A stretch of 64,000 nt of DNA from Novosphingobium resinovorum (GCF_027922145.1 NZ_BSFC01000013.1:23741-87740), one strand, 5' to 3'; positions 7,294 to 16,065 are shown, counted from the stretch's first letter. Notes: generated from the sequence alone by a model not told the origin. Program-made: numbers and translations.

Positions 7294-10185
7294 TCACAGG
7301 GAATAGTTCAATCCGACAAGCAGACTGTGCGTGCGAAAAGACCCTTCGATCGCATTGGCGGTGGTCGTCTGCAGGAACACATCCGACACGTTGAGATAGC
7401 GATAGCGCAGCGTCGCATCGAGCCGGTCCGACAAGGCATAGCGCGCGCCGACCACGGCCTGCCAGGCGAAGCGCACCTTGTTCTCGTAGGCGAAGGTGCT
7501 GCTCTCGTCCGCCTCCAGCTTCCAGCGGTACTGGTTGATCCGCGCCACGCCAATGCCGCCGCCCGCCTCCAGCGACCAGCGCGAGCCGGTGGCGATATCG
7601 GCCAGACCGTTGAGCAGGATCGACTGAATGCGCGTAGTGCCGGAAGGATCGTCGTAAATCCCGGCAGTGCGGGAAACCGGATCGACCGCGATGCGCGTCG
7701 AATTCAGCGCAACCCGGTCGAGATCGAACTGCTGGCGCGCCAGTTCGAGTTCGGTGCGCAGGAAGCCGAAATCGTAGCCCAGCCTCCCGGCGAGTTCCCA
7801 TCCGGTCTTGTACGAGGTCTTCAGGCCACCACGATCCACACCCAGCGCGGGGTTCACGCGGGCGCGGATGTCGAAGCTGCCGTCGTTGATCTTCGTGCCG
7901 CCCGCCGCCGCGCCGATGTAGAAGCCTCCCGTTCCGGAGCCTTCACTCCACCCGGCATCGCGCCGCTCGATCGGGCCGGTGGAGACCGTAAGGTTCAGGC
8001 TGAACGTGCGCGGGGCACCGGCCGACAAGGAGACACCGCCCGAGCCCGGCACCCAATACTGCTCGTTGGTGATGTTCTGGACGTTGCCGGAAACCGTCAC
8101 CGAGCGCCCCTCGATCGGCAGTTCGTAGGAGATGCCCGCATCGCCGATGGTCACCGGCTTGTAGATGAAGGTATTCGTCACCTGCCCGTAAGCCTTGCCC
8201 GAATAGCGCACGCCGCCGAACGCCGAGAAGCCGGGCAGGAACGCGGGCGAATATTCGACGAAGCCCGAGGTCTGGAACGCGGTGGCGCCCGGCACCTTCT
8301 TGCCGACCAGCGCCGCGCTCGATGCCTTGGTCTGCACCGCGTCGAGATAGGCGGCGCCGAACTTCAGCAGCACTTCGGGCGTCGCCTGCCAGTGCGCATC
8401 GAACTCGATGCCCTGGAACCGCCGCTCGCCGTCGCGCACCCAGTAGCTTTCGATGTTGAGGAACTCGGACGGCACCTTGGTGCGGAACGCCGCGAGCGTC
8501 GCGCCCCAGGTGCCGCGATCGACCTTGATGCCCGCCTCGTACTGCGTGCTCTTGATCGGGCCGAAGCTCTCGCCATAGTTCAGCGCGTTGGCGGGGGCCT
8601 GCGTGCCGCGCTGCAGGGCCTGCACGTAGGAAACATAAGCTCGGACGCCATGTGCTACGTCGTAGCTGAGCGCGGCGACGGGAGTGAAGCTGTTCTCGCG
8701 GTAGTTCGTATCTGCCAGCACCGGCTCGTAATTGCGCTCGGTATAGAAGGTGTAGCGGCCGCCCAGCATCAGTTCGGCATTACCCAGCTTCAGCGTATCG
8801 CTGAGGAACAGGCCGCGCTGGCGGATTTCTTGATAGCGGAACCAGTCGGGCGGGCGCTGGAACTGGCGGCCCGTCACCACCTGCCCGTCGGCGCGGGTGT
8901 AGGAAGCGAAAGCCCAGTCGGGCACGTTGTTCGCGTAGATGTTGCCGGTCAGGTTGAAGTCGTACGACACCGTCGGCACGCGCGTAGCGGTGTACGGGTT
9001 GTAGTCGTAGTCGTAATCGACGTCCAAGTAATCGAACCCGGCGACCACGGCATGCTCGATCGCGCCGGTATGGAAAGTGCCGTCGATCGACAACTGCCCG
9101 ACATGATACGTGAACTTGCGGTTCATCCCCAGCACGCCGACGCGATAATCGCCCGCATTGTTGGTGATCTGCGCGGTATTGCCGGTGAACCGCTCGTCCA
9201 GCGCCGAATAGCGCAGCGCAGCGGAAATCTTCCAGTCAGGCGCGATCTGGTAGTTCAGGCGGCCGGTCACCTGATTGATGTCGTTGAACTTGTGCGTCGA
9301 TTTCGAGGCGAGGTTGAAGTCCGCCCCGCTCATCGTCGCCAGCGAGGTGACGCCGGTGGTGAAGCTGACGGTATTGGACTGCCCCGCCTGCCATGTGCGC
9401 TGGTAATAACCGTCGACGCTCCACGTCAGGTCGGGGGTGATCTCGCCCTGCAGCCACAGCTGCGCGAACGTATTCTTATTGTAGGCACCGTTGTAGAGCG
9501 TGCCCTGCTCCTCCACCGCGTTGAGGCGGAAAGCGGTGGAACCGGTCTCGGTCAGCGGCCCGCCGATATCGACGTGCGCGCGCCAGATGCTGGAACTGCG
9601 CAAGGATAACCCGGCGGTGGCGACCAGTTCGTCGGTCGGCTTCTTCGAGATGAAGTTCACCACGCCCGAAGGCGAGGCATAGCCATAGACGAAGCCGCCC
9701 GCGCCCTTCAGCACCTGGATCTGCTCGACCGCCTCGATCGGGTGGTCCTGGAACCAGTAGGGAAAGGCCAGACCATCGTACTTGTAGCCGTTGGTGAGGT
9801 CCACCGCCTGCCCGCGAATGCTGAAGGTATTGCCCGAAGCCAGCCCCGAATTGTTGGAGCGCACCGAAGGATCGTAATTGAACGCGGCGTCGATCGTCGT
9901 CGCGGCGATGCGGTTGATCTGGTCGGTATCGGCAGCGGAGACCGAAAACGGCGTCTCCAGAATGGTACGCGTGCCGAGCGGCCCGGCCTCCACCACTTCG
10001 CGCGAGCGCGTCCCTTCGACGAGGATTTCCGCCGCCGCATCGCTGCTGTCCGCGCCTTCCGCTTCGTCTGCCGCGAAGGCCGGCGTCGCCGTCCCCCCTA
10101 CCGCCAGTGCGAGCATGAAGCCCAGAGCCTGCCTGCTGCTGCCCGATCCCAAGGCATGGCCCTTATGGCGTGCCAATTTGCGCAT
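7294..10185 (-). CDS. TonB-dependent receptor fused to a C-terminal small outer-membrane barrel
   Basis: 963-aa outer-membrane protein. Residues 1-39 form a signal peptide (ending TPAFAADE). Residues about 50-190 are a siderophore-type plug (LETPFSVSAADTDQINR, NTFSIRGQAVDLTNGYKYDG, AVEQIQVLKGAGGFVYGYAS, PSGVVNFISKKP). A receptor barrel follows and ends like a complete TBDR at APRTFSLNLTVS (about residue 735). After a short linker (IERRDAGWSEGSGTG), residues 754-963 look like a separate 8-strand porin/OmpA-like barrel: it opens with GFYIGAAAGGTKINDGSF, continues WELAGRLGYDFGFLRTELEL, and closes with THSLLVGLNYSL. TBDRs are usually 650-800 aa with the terminal strand at the C-terminus, so the extra ~210 aa is unusual. 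There is no frameshift at the junction (near 7926). No Fur-like palindrome was seen upstream, unlike the iron receptors nearby. Confidence 0.85.
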   Translation of the reverse strand: MRKLARHKGHALGSGSSRQALGFMLALAVGGTATPAFAADEAEGADSSDAAAEILVEGTRSREVVEAGPLGTRTILETPFSVSAADTDQINRIAATTIDAAFNYDPSVRSNNSGLASGNTFSIRGQAVDLTNGYKYDGLAFPYWFQDHPIEAVEQIQVLKGAGGFVYGYASPSGVVNFISKKPTDELVATAGLSLRSSSIWRAHVDIGGPLTETGSTAFRLNAVEEQGTLYNGAYNKNTFAQLWLQGEITPDLTWSVDGYYQRTWQAGQSNTVSFTTGVTSLATMSGADFNLASKSTHKFNDINQVTGRLNYQIAPDWKISAALRYSALDERFTGNTAQITNNAGDYRVGVLGMNRKFTYHVGQLSIDGTFHTGAIEHAVVAGFDYLDVDYDYDYNPYTATRVPTVSYDFNLTGNIYANNVPDWAFASYTRADGQVVTGRQFQRPPDWFRYQEIRQRGLFLSDTLKLGNAELMLGGRYTFYTERNYEPVLADTNYRENSFTPVAALSYDVAHGVRAYVSYVQALQRGTQAPANALNYGESFGPIKSTQYEAGIKVDRGTWGATLAAFRTKVPSEFLNIESYWVRDGERRFQGIEFDAHWQATPEVLLKFGAAYLDAVQTKASSAALVGKKVPGATAFQTSGFVEYSPAFLPGFSAFGGVRYSGKAYGQVTNTFIYKPVTIGDAGISYELPIEGRSVTVSGNVQNITNEQYWVPGSGGVSLSAGAPRTFSLNLTVSTGPIERRDAGWSEGSGTGGFYIGAAAGGTKINDGSFDIRARVNPALGVDRGGLKTSYKTGWELAGRLGYDFGFLRTELELARQQFDLDRVALNSTRIAVDPVSRTAGIYDDPSGTTRIQSILLNGLADIATGSRWSLEAGGGIGVARINQYRWKLEADESSTFAYENKVRFAWQAVVGARYALSDRLDATLRYRYLNVSDVFLQTTTANAIEGSFRTHSLLVGLNYSL

Positions 10186-10601
10186 TGTTCACCCCTGTAT
10201 ATGCGTCGGGCGCACCGCTCCGGCCCCCCGGAACGGAAGCTGCGGGAGCGGCGAAATCCGGCCCGACCTGTCGTTTTTCGAAAAAGGATATCCCCGACGT
10301 CAGGGTGCATCCGGCGCGCACGCTGTCGCAGCGTGCAGGGCCTTTTCAGCGTGTCTCACCAGCATGGCATTCATATCGGCGTTTTGATGTCAAATAGCCG
10401 CCGAGGCCTGACCTGATGAGCGATGGGTATGGGCGGCCCGTCGATCAGACAAATTGGAAGTCTTGGGCCTCGCTTGAGAATTGGTCATACTGATCGCGTC
10501 CGTTTAGCGCCGCGAATAACGCTATGGGAAACCCTCGTTATTCGCGAGTGACCGCGTCGATTACGCTCGGCCCATCATCATCGACGAACGGGTACAATCT
10601 C
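10186..10601. other. 416-bp divergent regulatory region with three palindromes
   Basis: Intergenic region between the fused receptor (-) and the LLM monooxygenase (+). No credible gene. It contains TTTTTCGAAAAA (10274-10285), the 19-bp palindrome GCACGCTGTCGCAGCGTGC (10318-10336) and a wide inverted repeat (10511-10546). Divergent promoters and operators are expected here. Confidence 0.5.
10511..10546. promoter_or_regulatory. Inverted repeat before the monooxygenase gene
   Basis: CGCGAATAACG, 14 nt, CGTTATTCGCG: a perfect 11-bp inverted repeat ending 55 bp before the monooxygenase ATG. The left arm is part of a 13-mer (AGCGCCGCGAATA, 10506-10518) that recurs at 14589-14601 in the control region of the receptor at 12263-14404. 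It may be an operator or an RNA hairpin; which one is undecided. Confidence 0.5.
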
Positions 10602-11939
10602 ATGAGCGAACGGCAGCTTCATCTTGGCGCGATACTTACCGGCGTGGGCAACGACCAGTACAACTGGCGCCATCCCGACGTGCCGGGCGATGCCAGCGTC
10701 GACATCGACTGGTACATCACCAACGCGAAACTCGCCGAGGACGCCAAGTTCGACCTGGTGTTCATCGTCGATTCCCCGTTCATCACCCCTGACACCTCGC
10801 CGCACTTCCTCAACCGACTGGAGCCGCTGACGCTGCTTTCCGCCGTCGCCGGGCACACCTCGCGCATCGGCCTCGTCGGCACGCTGACGACGAGCTACTG
10901 GGAGCCCTACAACGTGGCGCGCCAGTTCGGCTCGCTCGACCACATCAGCCGGGGCCGCGCGGGCTGGAACGTGGTGACCACCGGCCTCGAAGGCGCCGCG
11001 CGCAACTACGGCCGCGAGGAGCATTTCGACCACGCCGTGCGCTACGAACGCGCGCAGGAATTCGTCGAGGTCGTGCAGGGCCTATGGGACAGCTACGAAG
11101 ACGACGCCTTCCCGCGCGACAAGCAGTCGGGCGTGTTCCTGCACAAGGACAAGCAGCACCGCCTCGACCACAAGGGACGCCATTTCGCGGTGGCCGGGCC
11201 GCTCGCGCTCACCCGCTCGCGGCAGGGCCAGCCGGTGATCTTCCAGGCCGGCGACAGCGACGAAGGCCGCAACCTGGGCGCCCACATCGCCGAAGCCACC
11301 TTCGCCGCCTCCCCCGATTTTGCCTCGGGCCAGCAGTACTACGCCGACCTCAAGGCCCGCGCCGCCGCGCTCGGCCGCGATCCCGACGCGATCAAGGTGC
11401 TCCCCGGCCTGTTCCCGCTGATCGCCGAAACCGACGAGGAAGCCCGCCGCATCGAGCGCGAGCGCGCGGAGAACCTCGATATCGACAAGCTGCTCGTCCA
11501 GCTCGGTCGCGCGTTCAACTACCACGATTTCAGCCAGTACGATCTGGACGCGCCGTTCCCCGATCTCACCGGCGTCACGCTCAACAGCTACAAGGGCGCG
11601 GCCGAGCGGATCATCCGCACCGCGCGCGAGGAGAAGCTGACCTTGCGGCAGGCGGCCCAGCGCGGCCAGAGCCCGGGCGGCAAGGGCTTCGTCGGTTCGC
11701 CCGAGACGATCGCGAACGAGATCGAGCGCTGGTTCACCGGCCGCGCGGCGGACGGCTTCAACGTCGTCGTCGGCACCCCGGACGAGTTCGCGCTGTTCCG
11801 TGAGCGGGTCGTGCCGATCCTGCAGAGCCGGGGCCTGTTCCGCACCGAATACGCGCATGACACCCTGCGCGGCCACCTCGGCCTGCCGGTCCCGGAGCAC
11901 CGCCACGCCGCCCCGTCGCTGGCGGTGGCCGCAGAGTGA
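10602..11939 (+). CDS. LLM-class flavin monooxygenase (NtaA/SnaA/DszA family)
   Basis: FMNH2-dependent two-component monooxygenase subunit, 445 aa, the usual size for the nitrilotriacetate monooxygenase/DszA/SfnG-like family. Visible family features include QYNWRHPDVPGDASVDIDWY near the N-terminus, SPHFLNRLEPLTLLSAVAGH, GRAGWNVVTTGLEGAARNYG (flavin site region) and the YERAQEFVEVVQGLWDSY insertion. The ATG at 10602 begins MSERQLHLGA, typical of the family; an in-frame ATG at 10524 falls inside the inverted repeat and is less likely. Its neighbours (SfnB-like protein, SsuABC-like transporter, TauE-like exporter) point to oxidative C-S cleavage of an organosulfur compound. The substrate is unknown, and the reductase partner is not in the window. 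Confidence 0.88.
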   Translation: MSERQLHLGAILTGVGNDQYNWRHPDVPGDASVDIDWYITNAKLAEDAKFDLVFIVDSPFITPDTSPHFLNRLEPLTLLSAVAGHTSRIGLVGTLTTSYWEPYNVARQFGSLDHISRGRAGWNVVTTGLEGAARNYGREEHFDHAVRYERAQEFVEVVQGLWDSYEDDAFPRDKQSGVFLHKDKQHRLDHKGRHFAVAGPLALTRSRQGQPVIFQAGDSDEGRNLGAHIAEATFAASPDFASGQQYYADLKARAAALGRDPDAIKVLPGLFPLIAETDEEARRIERERAENLDIDKLLVQLGRAFNYHDFSQYDLDAPFPDLTGVTLNSYKGAAERIIRTAREEKLTLRQAAQRGQSPGGKGFVGSPETIANEIERWFTGRAADGFNVVVGTPDEFALFRERVVPILQSRGLFRTEYAHDTLRGHLGLPVPEHRHAAPSLAVAAE

Positions 11940-11964
11940 CGGTACGTACCTGACAAGCGCATCC

Positions 11965-12312
11965 ATGCCGGGTCCTCATCCCGTGAACGCACCCCTCAAT
12001 GCCCTGCGCGCATTCGAGGCGGTCGCGCGCCATCGCAGCTTCCTGCTGGCCGCGCGCGAACTCGGGGTGACGCCGTCCGCCGTCGGCCAGCTCGTCGCGC
12101 GGCTTGAAAAAGACTTGGGGCTGGACCTTTTCGCAAGGCCGCGCACCGGCCCCGGCGGGCTGTCTCTCACCCCGCCGGCAGCCGGTGCGCTGCCGCATCT
12201 TCAGGCCGCATTCGCCAGCCTGTCGCTGGCGGTGCGGCACATGGAAGGCGACAGCGGGCCGGTCAGAAGTCGACCGTCGCCGAAAGCCAGAGACGGCGCC
12301 CCTCCTGGTTGA
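11965..12312 (+). pseudogene. Truncated LysR-family regulator (GcvA-type HTH only)
   Basis: Only the N-terminal DNA-binding half remains: PLNALRAFEAVARHRSFLLA, ARELGVTPSAVGQLVARLEK, DLGLDLFARPRTG, about residues 7-90. The ~200-aa effector-binding domain of LysR proteins is missing. Homology stops at about 12260, where the 3' end of the convergent receptor gene (stop codon at 12263) begins; the last ~16 codons are antisense to that receptor. The likely cause is a deletion or insertion that joined the two genes. It could still produce a 115-aa HTH protein. The ATG at 11965 is chosen 25 bp after the monooxygenase stop. Confidence 0.75.
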
Positions 12313-14404
12313 TCGAGTAGGCGGGCGTGTAGACCGTCGCCACGCCGCTCTGGTACGGCACGTAGACCGCATAGTCGGTGTCGAGCACGTTGTAGACGGT
12401 CGCGGCAAGGCGGAAGGCCGGGGCGATCTGGTACGAGCCGCCAAGGTGGAACACTTCGTAGCTGCGGAAGTCGCCCACCGCCACCTGCTGCGCATTGGCG
12501 CCGCGATAGCGGCTGGAGCGCACCTCGGCCCGCGCCCAGAGGCTGGCGACGTCGCTGACCTTCCAGCGCAAGTTGCCGTTCAGCATGTGCTTTGGCATGC
12601 CGACCAGCGGGAGGCCCTTTTCCGACCCGCTGAGCTGCTCGGTCTCGGTATAAGTGTAGTTCAGCGCCAGCGTGAGCGCGGGTGTGAAGGCGAAGCGCGT
12701 CGCCACTTCGGCCCCGCGCGTGCGCGCCTTGTCGATGTTGATCGACTGGCCGAACAGGTCCACCGCCGGGAAGTTGCCGACGTCGAGGCAGCCCGGACGG
12801 TTGGGATTGCCCGCGAAGGAACAGTTCGGGATGCCCGGGCCGCTGGCGATCTTGTCGTCGAAGTCGTTGTTGAACAGCGTGACGTTGCCGCTGAAGAAGC
12901 CCTTGTTATCGAAGTAGATGCCCGCCTCGTAGGTGGTGCTCGTCTCCGGCGTCAGGCCCGGCGTGCCGATCAGCGGCACGCGGCCCTGGCTGCCGAAGCC
13001 GATGATGCCGCTGGCGATCTGTTCGACGCGCGGGGTCTTGAAGCCGCGGCTGACACCGCCCTTGAGGGTCAGTGCATCGGTCAGGTTCCACACCGCATAG
13101 GCGCGCGGCGACCACTTGTTGCCGAACGTCGAGTGATCGTCGTAGCGTATGCCGCCGGTGACGTTGAAGCCGTCGAACACGGTCAGCGTGGCTTCCGCAA
13201 AACCGGCCCACTGGGTGAACTTGAACGGCTCGGGCGCGACGCCGTCGATCATGCGTGCTTTCCAGTACTGGCCGCCAACGGTGAAGGCGAGCGGTCCTGC
13301 CTTGCCGGCGAAACGGCTGTCGATGATGTCGTTGCGCGCCTCCAGCGAACGGGCGCTGCCGGGCACCGCACCGGGGGTGCCGTTGGGGATCAGGCGGCCG
13401 ATGGTCTCGGTGTCGTTGCGGGTCAGGGTGGTGTCGAGCTGGCCGAAATCACCCATCCGCCAGCTATGCGCGACGACGTAGTTGGTGCGGTTGAACTTCT
13501 GCTCGGGCGAGTAGCCGCCCGACCCCAGCGTGCCGAGCGGCCCCTCGGTGTTGTCGTAAGTCTGTTCGTTCCGGTCGAATTCCACCCACAGGTCATGATC
13601 GGCATGCGGCGTGATGCTGAGCCGCCCGCCATAGGTGTAGACATCCGAGCGGACCGGGTTGCGCCCCAGCGTCAGCGCCGGATCGCCGGGAATTGCGATG
13701 CTCGATCCTTCGCGGTGGAACACGCTGCCGCGCAGCGTCAGCCCGACGAGGTCCTTCACCACCGGCCCCTGTGCGAAGCCGTTGATCGACTGGATGTTGC
13801 CGAAGCGCTCATCCTCCTGGATCGTGGTTTCCGCCGTTGCGGTGCCGACCCAGCGGTTGCCGACCTTGCGCGTGATGATGTTGACGACGCCGCCCATCGC
13901 GTCCGACCCGTAAAGCGTGGACATCGGCCCGCGCACCACCTCGATCCGGTCGATGGCGGAATAAGGCGGCATGAAGCTGGTCGAAGTCTCGCCGAAGCCG
14001 TTGGGCGTGACGCCGCCCGGCGCGTTCTGGCGGCGGCCGTCGATCAGCACCAGCGTGTAGTCGCTGGGCATGCCGCGAATGGAGATGTTGAGGCCGCCGG
14101 TCTTGCCCGCCTCGCCGCCGACGTCGATGCCGGGGACGTCCTGCAGCGCCTCGGCCAGACTGCCGAAGCGCTTGTCCTGCAGATCGGCGCGGTCGATCAC
14201 CGTGATGCTGGCGGGCGCCTCGATGATGTCCTGCGCATAGCCCGCCGCCGTGACCACGATCGGCGATCCGGTTTCGGCATCCGCCGCGTCGTCCGCACGG
14301 GCGGTCTGCGACCCGAGACACGCAAGCAGGACAAGGCTGCTCCCGGCAAGCTGACGATAACGATTACTGGCACGATTATTGGCACTGCGGGAAACGATGG
14401 ACAC
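12263..14404 (-). CDS. TonB-dependent receptor, FepA/CirA-like (catecholate type)
   Basis: Outer-membrane receptor of 713 aa. Signal peptide (LAGSSLVLLACLGSQTARAD), TonB box (SPIVVTAAGY), plug with GLNISIRGMPSDYTLVLIDG, RIEVVRGPMSTLYGSDAMGG and VVNIITRKVG, and a barrel ending RRLWLSATVDF. The plug style (VLIDGRR, STLYGSDAMGGVVNIITR) matches receptors for catecholate siderophores and haem-like ligands such as FepA, BfeA and CirA. Two Cys residues (PNCSFAGNPNRPGCLD) in an extracellular-loop position may form a disulfide. It starts at GTG 14404 with AGGGGG 7 nt upstream. A perfect 21-bp Fur-like palindrome lies just before the start, arguing for iron control even though its neighbours look sulfur-related. 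Confidence 0.9.
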   Translation of the reverse strand: MSIVSRSANNRASNRYRQLAGSSLVLLACLGSQTARADDAADAETGSPIVVTAAGYAQDIIEAPASITVIDRADLQDKRFGSLAEALQDVPGIDVGGEAGKTGGLNISIRGMPSDYTLVLIDGRRQNAPGGVTPNGFGETSTSFMPPYSAIDRIEVVRGPMSTLYGSDAMGGVVNIITRKVGNRWVGTATAETTIQEDERFGNIQSINGFAQGPVVKDLVGLTLRGSVFHREGSSIAIPGDPALTLGRNPVRSDVYTYGGRLSITPHADHDLWVEFDRNEQTYDNTEGPLGTLGSGGYSPEQKFNRTNYVVAHSWRMGDFGQLDTTLTRNDTETIGRLIPNGTPGAVPGSARSLEARNDIIDSRFAGKAGPLAFTVGGQYWKARMIDGVAPEPFKFTQWAGFAEATLTVFDGFNVTGGIRYDDHSTFGNKWSPRAYAVWNLTDALTLKGGVSRGFKTPRVEQIASGIIGFGSQGRVPLIGTPGLTPETSTTYEAGIYFDNKGFFSGNVTLFNNDFDDKIASGPGIPNCSFAGNPNRPGCLDVGNFPAVDLFGQSINIDKARTRGAEVATRFAFTPALTLALNYTYTETEQLSGSEKGLPLVGMPKHMLNGNLRWKVSDVASLWARAEVRSSRYRGANAQQVAVGDFRSYEVFHLGGSYQIAPAFRLAATVYNVLDTDYAVYVPYQSGVATVYTPAYSINQEGRRLWLSATVDF

Positions 14405-14422
14405 GACTGAACCCCCTGCTGG

Positions 14423-14443
14423 TAATGCGACGTACTCGCATTA
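14423..14443. promoter_or_regulatory. Perfect Fur-like palindrome before the FepA-like receptor
   Basis: TAATGCGA-CGTAC-TCGCATTA: a perfect 8-bp inverted repeat with a 5-bp centre, 19 bp upstream of the GTG start. It is the best copy of the motif also seen at 4883-4903, 4962-4981 and 2426-2440. Confidence 0.6.
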
Positions 14444-14623
14444 GCAGGGCCGGTTGATAAATTTGGCCGGGGTGTCAATCGCACGGCAGTCACGGCGCCG
14501 GTCGGGAAATGAAATATGACCTGCGAGCAACACCTTGTGAAATTAGATGCATATTCGTTGCGTCAATATTGCCGTTGAATTGCAGGACAGCGCCGCGAAT
14601 AGTGTGGCAGAGCCATCTTCACC

Positions 14624-15787
14624 TCATTGTGCGAACAGCGCGCTGCGCCCTGCTGCTACCAACACGGTATCGGCCTGGGGCGAGTGAATCCGGCTGCACA
14701 ATACGTCACGGTAATGCCTCTCGAGCGGGTTGTTACGGCTGATGCCCGGGTTGCCGGTCAGTTCCAGCCCCAGCGCCACCGCCTGGATCGCGTTCGCATT
14801 GGCGACATGCTTGATCAGGTTGGCCTCGGTGGCGGAGGGCAGCGCGCCTTCGTCGGCCGCCCGCGCCGCGCCTGCGATCAGGGCGCGGTTGGTGTAGAGC
14901 AGCGCCTCGATCTCGCCCAGCTTCTCCTGCACGCGCGGCAAGGTCGCCAGCGCAGCCCCGAGGTTCGCGGGCACCCGCGCGTCGAGATAGCCGACCAGCC
15001 AGTCCCGTGCGGCGCGGGCGACCCCGTCGTAGATCGTGGCGATCGCCAGCGCGTTCCACAGCGCCGGTCCTGCCGCAGGTTCCCACTCGGCCGGAAGCCT
15101 GACGTCGACCGCGTGTTCGGCCGGGATCGCCACGTCCTCGAAGACGACCTTGTGGCTGACCGTGGCGCGCATGCCGAGGTGGTCCCACTCGGGCACGATG
15201 GTGATGCCGGGCGTCGCCGGGTCCACAAGGAAGCTTCCGACGCGCGGGACTACCTCGTCGGTGCGCGCCCAGACGACGAACCAGTCGAGTCCGGTGGAGC
15301 CGGTGGAATAGATCTTCTCGCCGCTGATGCGCCAGCCTTGCGGGGTGCGGGTGGCGGTGGTCTTCGGCAGGCCGCCGCGTACCGGGGTGCCGAGTTCCGG
15401 CTCGACGCGGAACGTGCCGATCAGCCCGCGCCCCGCCACCGCCTCGCGCGCCAGTCGTTCGTAGAGAGGACGCGGCCAGCGGGCGGCCTTCTCGGCGGCG
15501 TGGAAGGCGTAGGTCATGAACAGGATGAGCGCGGTGGACGGCTCGCCCTGCGCTACCGCGCCCAGCACCCGCAGCGTGTCGGCATAGCCCGCGCCCGCGC
15601 CGCCCAGCTTTGGATCGACCGTCAGTCCGATGAGGCCCGCCTCAGCCAGAATGTCGAAGTTGGCGCGCGGGAACGTGGCGGCGCGGTCGTGGTCCTGCGC
15701 GCTGACTGCCAGCTTGCGGGTGATTTCCTGCAAGGTGGCGGCATCGGGAAGGCGCAGCGAAGCGGGTTCAAGTATACGGGTCGCCAT
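14624..15787 (-). CDS. Acyl-CoA dehydrogenase-like flavoprotein (SfnB/DszC-type)
   Basis: 387-aa protein with the acyl-CoA dehydrogenase fold. N-terminal helical domain (about 10-115, including FDILAEAGLIGLTVDPKLGG and GEPSTALILFMTYAFHA), a central beta domain (WRISGEKIYSTGSTGLDWFV; ITIVPEWDHLGMRATVSHKV), and a C-terminal helical domain (HVANANAIQAVALGLELTGN, PGISRNNPLERHYRDVL). The SRNNPLERHYRDVLCSRIHS ending is typical of the SfnB/DszC/sulfur-acquisition group rather than fatty-acid beta-oxidation enzymes. It lies divergent from an SsuA-like gene, and a flavin monooxygenase is close by, supporting a role in organosulfur oxidation as a monooxygenase. The true substrate is unknown. Confidence 0.85.
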   Translation of the reverse strand: MATRILEPASLRLPDAATLQEITRKLAVSAQDHDRAATFPRANFDILAEAGLIGLTVDPKLGGAGAGYADTLRVLGAVAQGEPSTALILFMTYAFHAAEKAARWPRPLYERLAREAVAGRGLIGTFRVEPELGTPVRGGLPKTTATRTPQGWRISGEKIYSTGSTGLDWFVVWARTDEVVPRVGSFLVDPATPGITIVPEWDHLGMRATVSHKVVFEDVAIPAEHAVDVRLPAEWEPAAGPALWNALAIATIYDGVARAARDWLVGYLDARVPANLGAALATLPRVQEKLGEIEALLYTNRALIAGAARAADEGALPSATEANLIKHVANANAIQAVALGLELTGNPGISRNNPLERHYRDVLCSRIHSPQADTVLVAAGRSALFAQ

Positions 15788-16065
15788 CGTCGAAGCTCCG
15801 AAAGCACAAGTTGTCTCGCGAAACCTGTGTTCACTGCCGCCGCGTTCGACAAACGAGTTCGGCGCGATCTGGCTTGAGAGTTTGTGGACTGCGCCTGACG
15901 CCCGGGCATCTGTTGAGATAGCTCAATAGTCACATTGCCATTGCCGGATAGTCTTGCACGATCGCGGCGCTAGGCTTGGTGAGCAGGATCGATCCTTGCC
16001 GGGGCACTTCGCGTGAAAGCCCCCGGCGTACGGGTCTCCATTCCCTTCCAAGCAAGCGAGCCCGC
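15788..16065. other. Divergent control region between SfnB-like and SsuA-like genes
   Basis: 278-bp spacer without a credible gene. A TTGAG-N4-CTCAA dyad (15913-15926) has the T-N11-A type layout expected of a LysR-family operator, and a LysR gene lies at 18967-19869. The assignment is weak. Confidence 0.3.

Noticed and set aside
7327..9609. 760-codon plus-strand frame opposite the fused receptor
   Set aside because: Antisense shadow of the receptor; no family resemblance.
12104..14410. 768-codon plus-strand frame opposite the FepA-like receptor
   Set aside because: Begins within the LysR remnant and mirrors the receptor; no domain seen.
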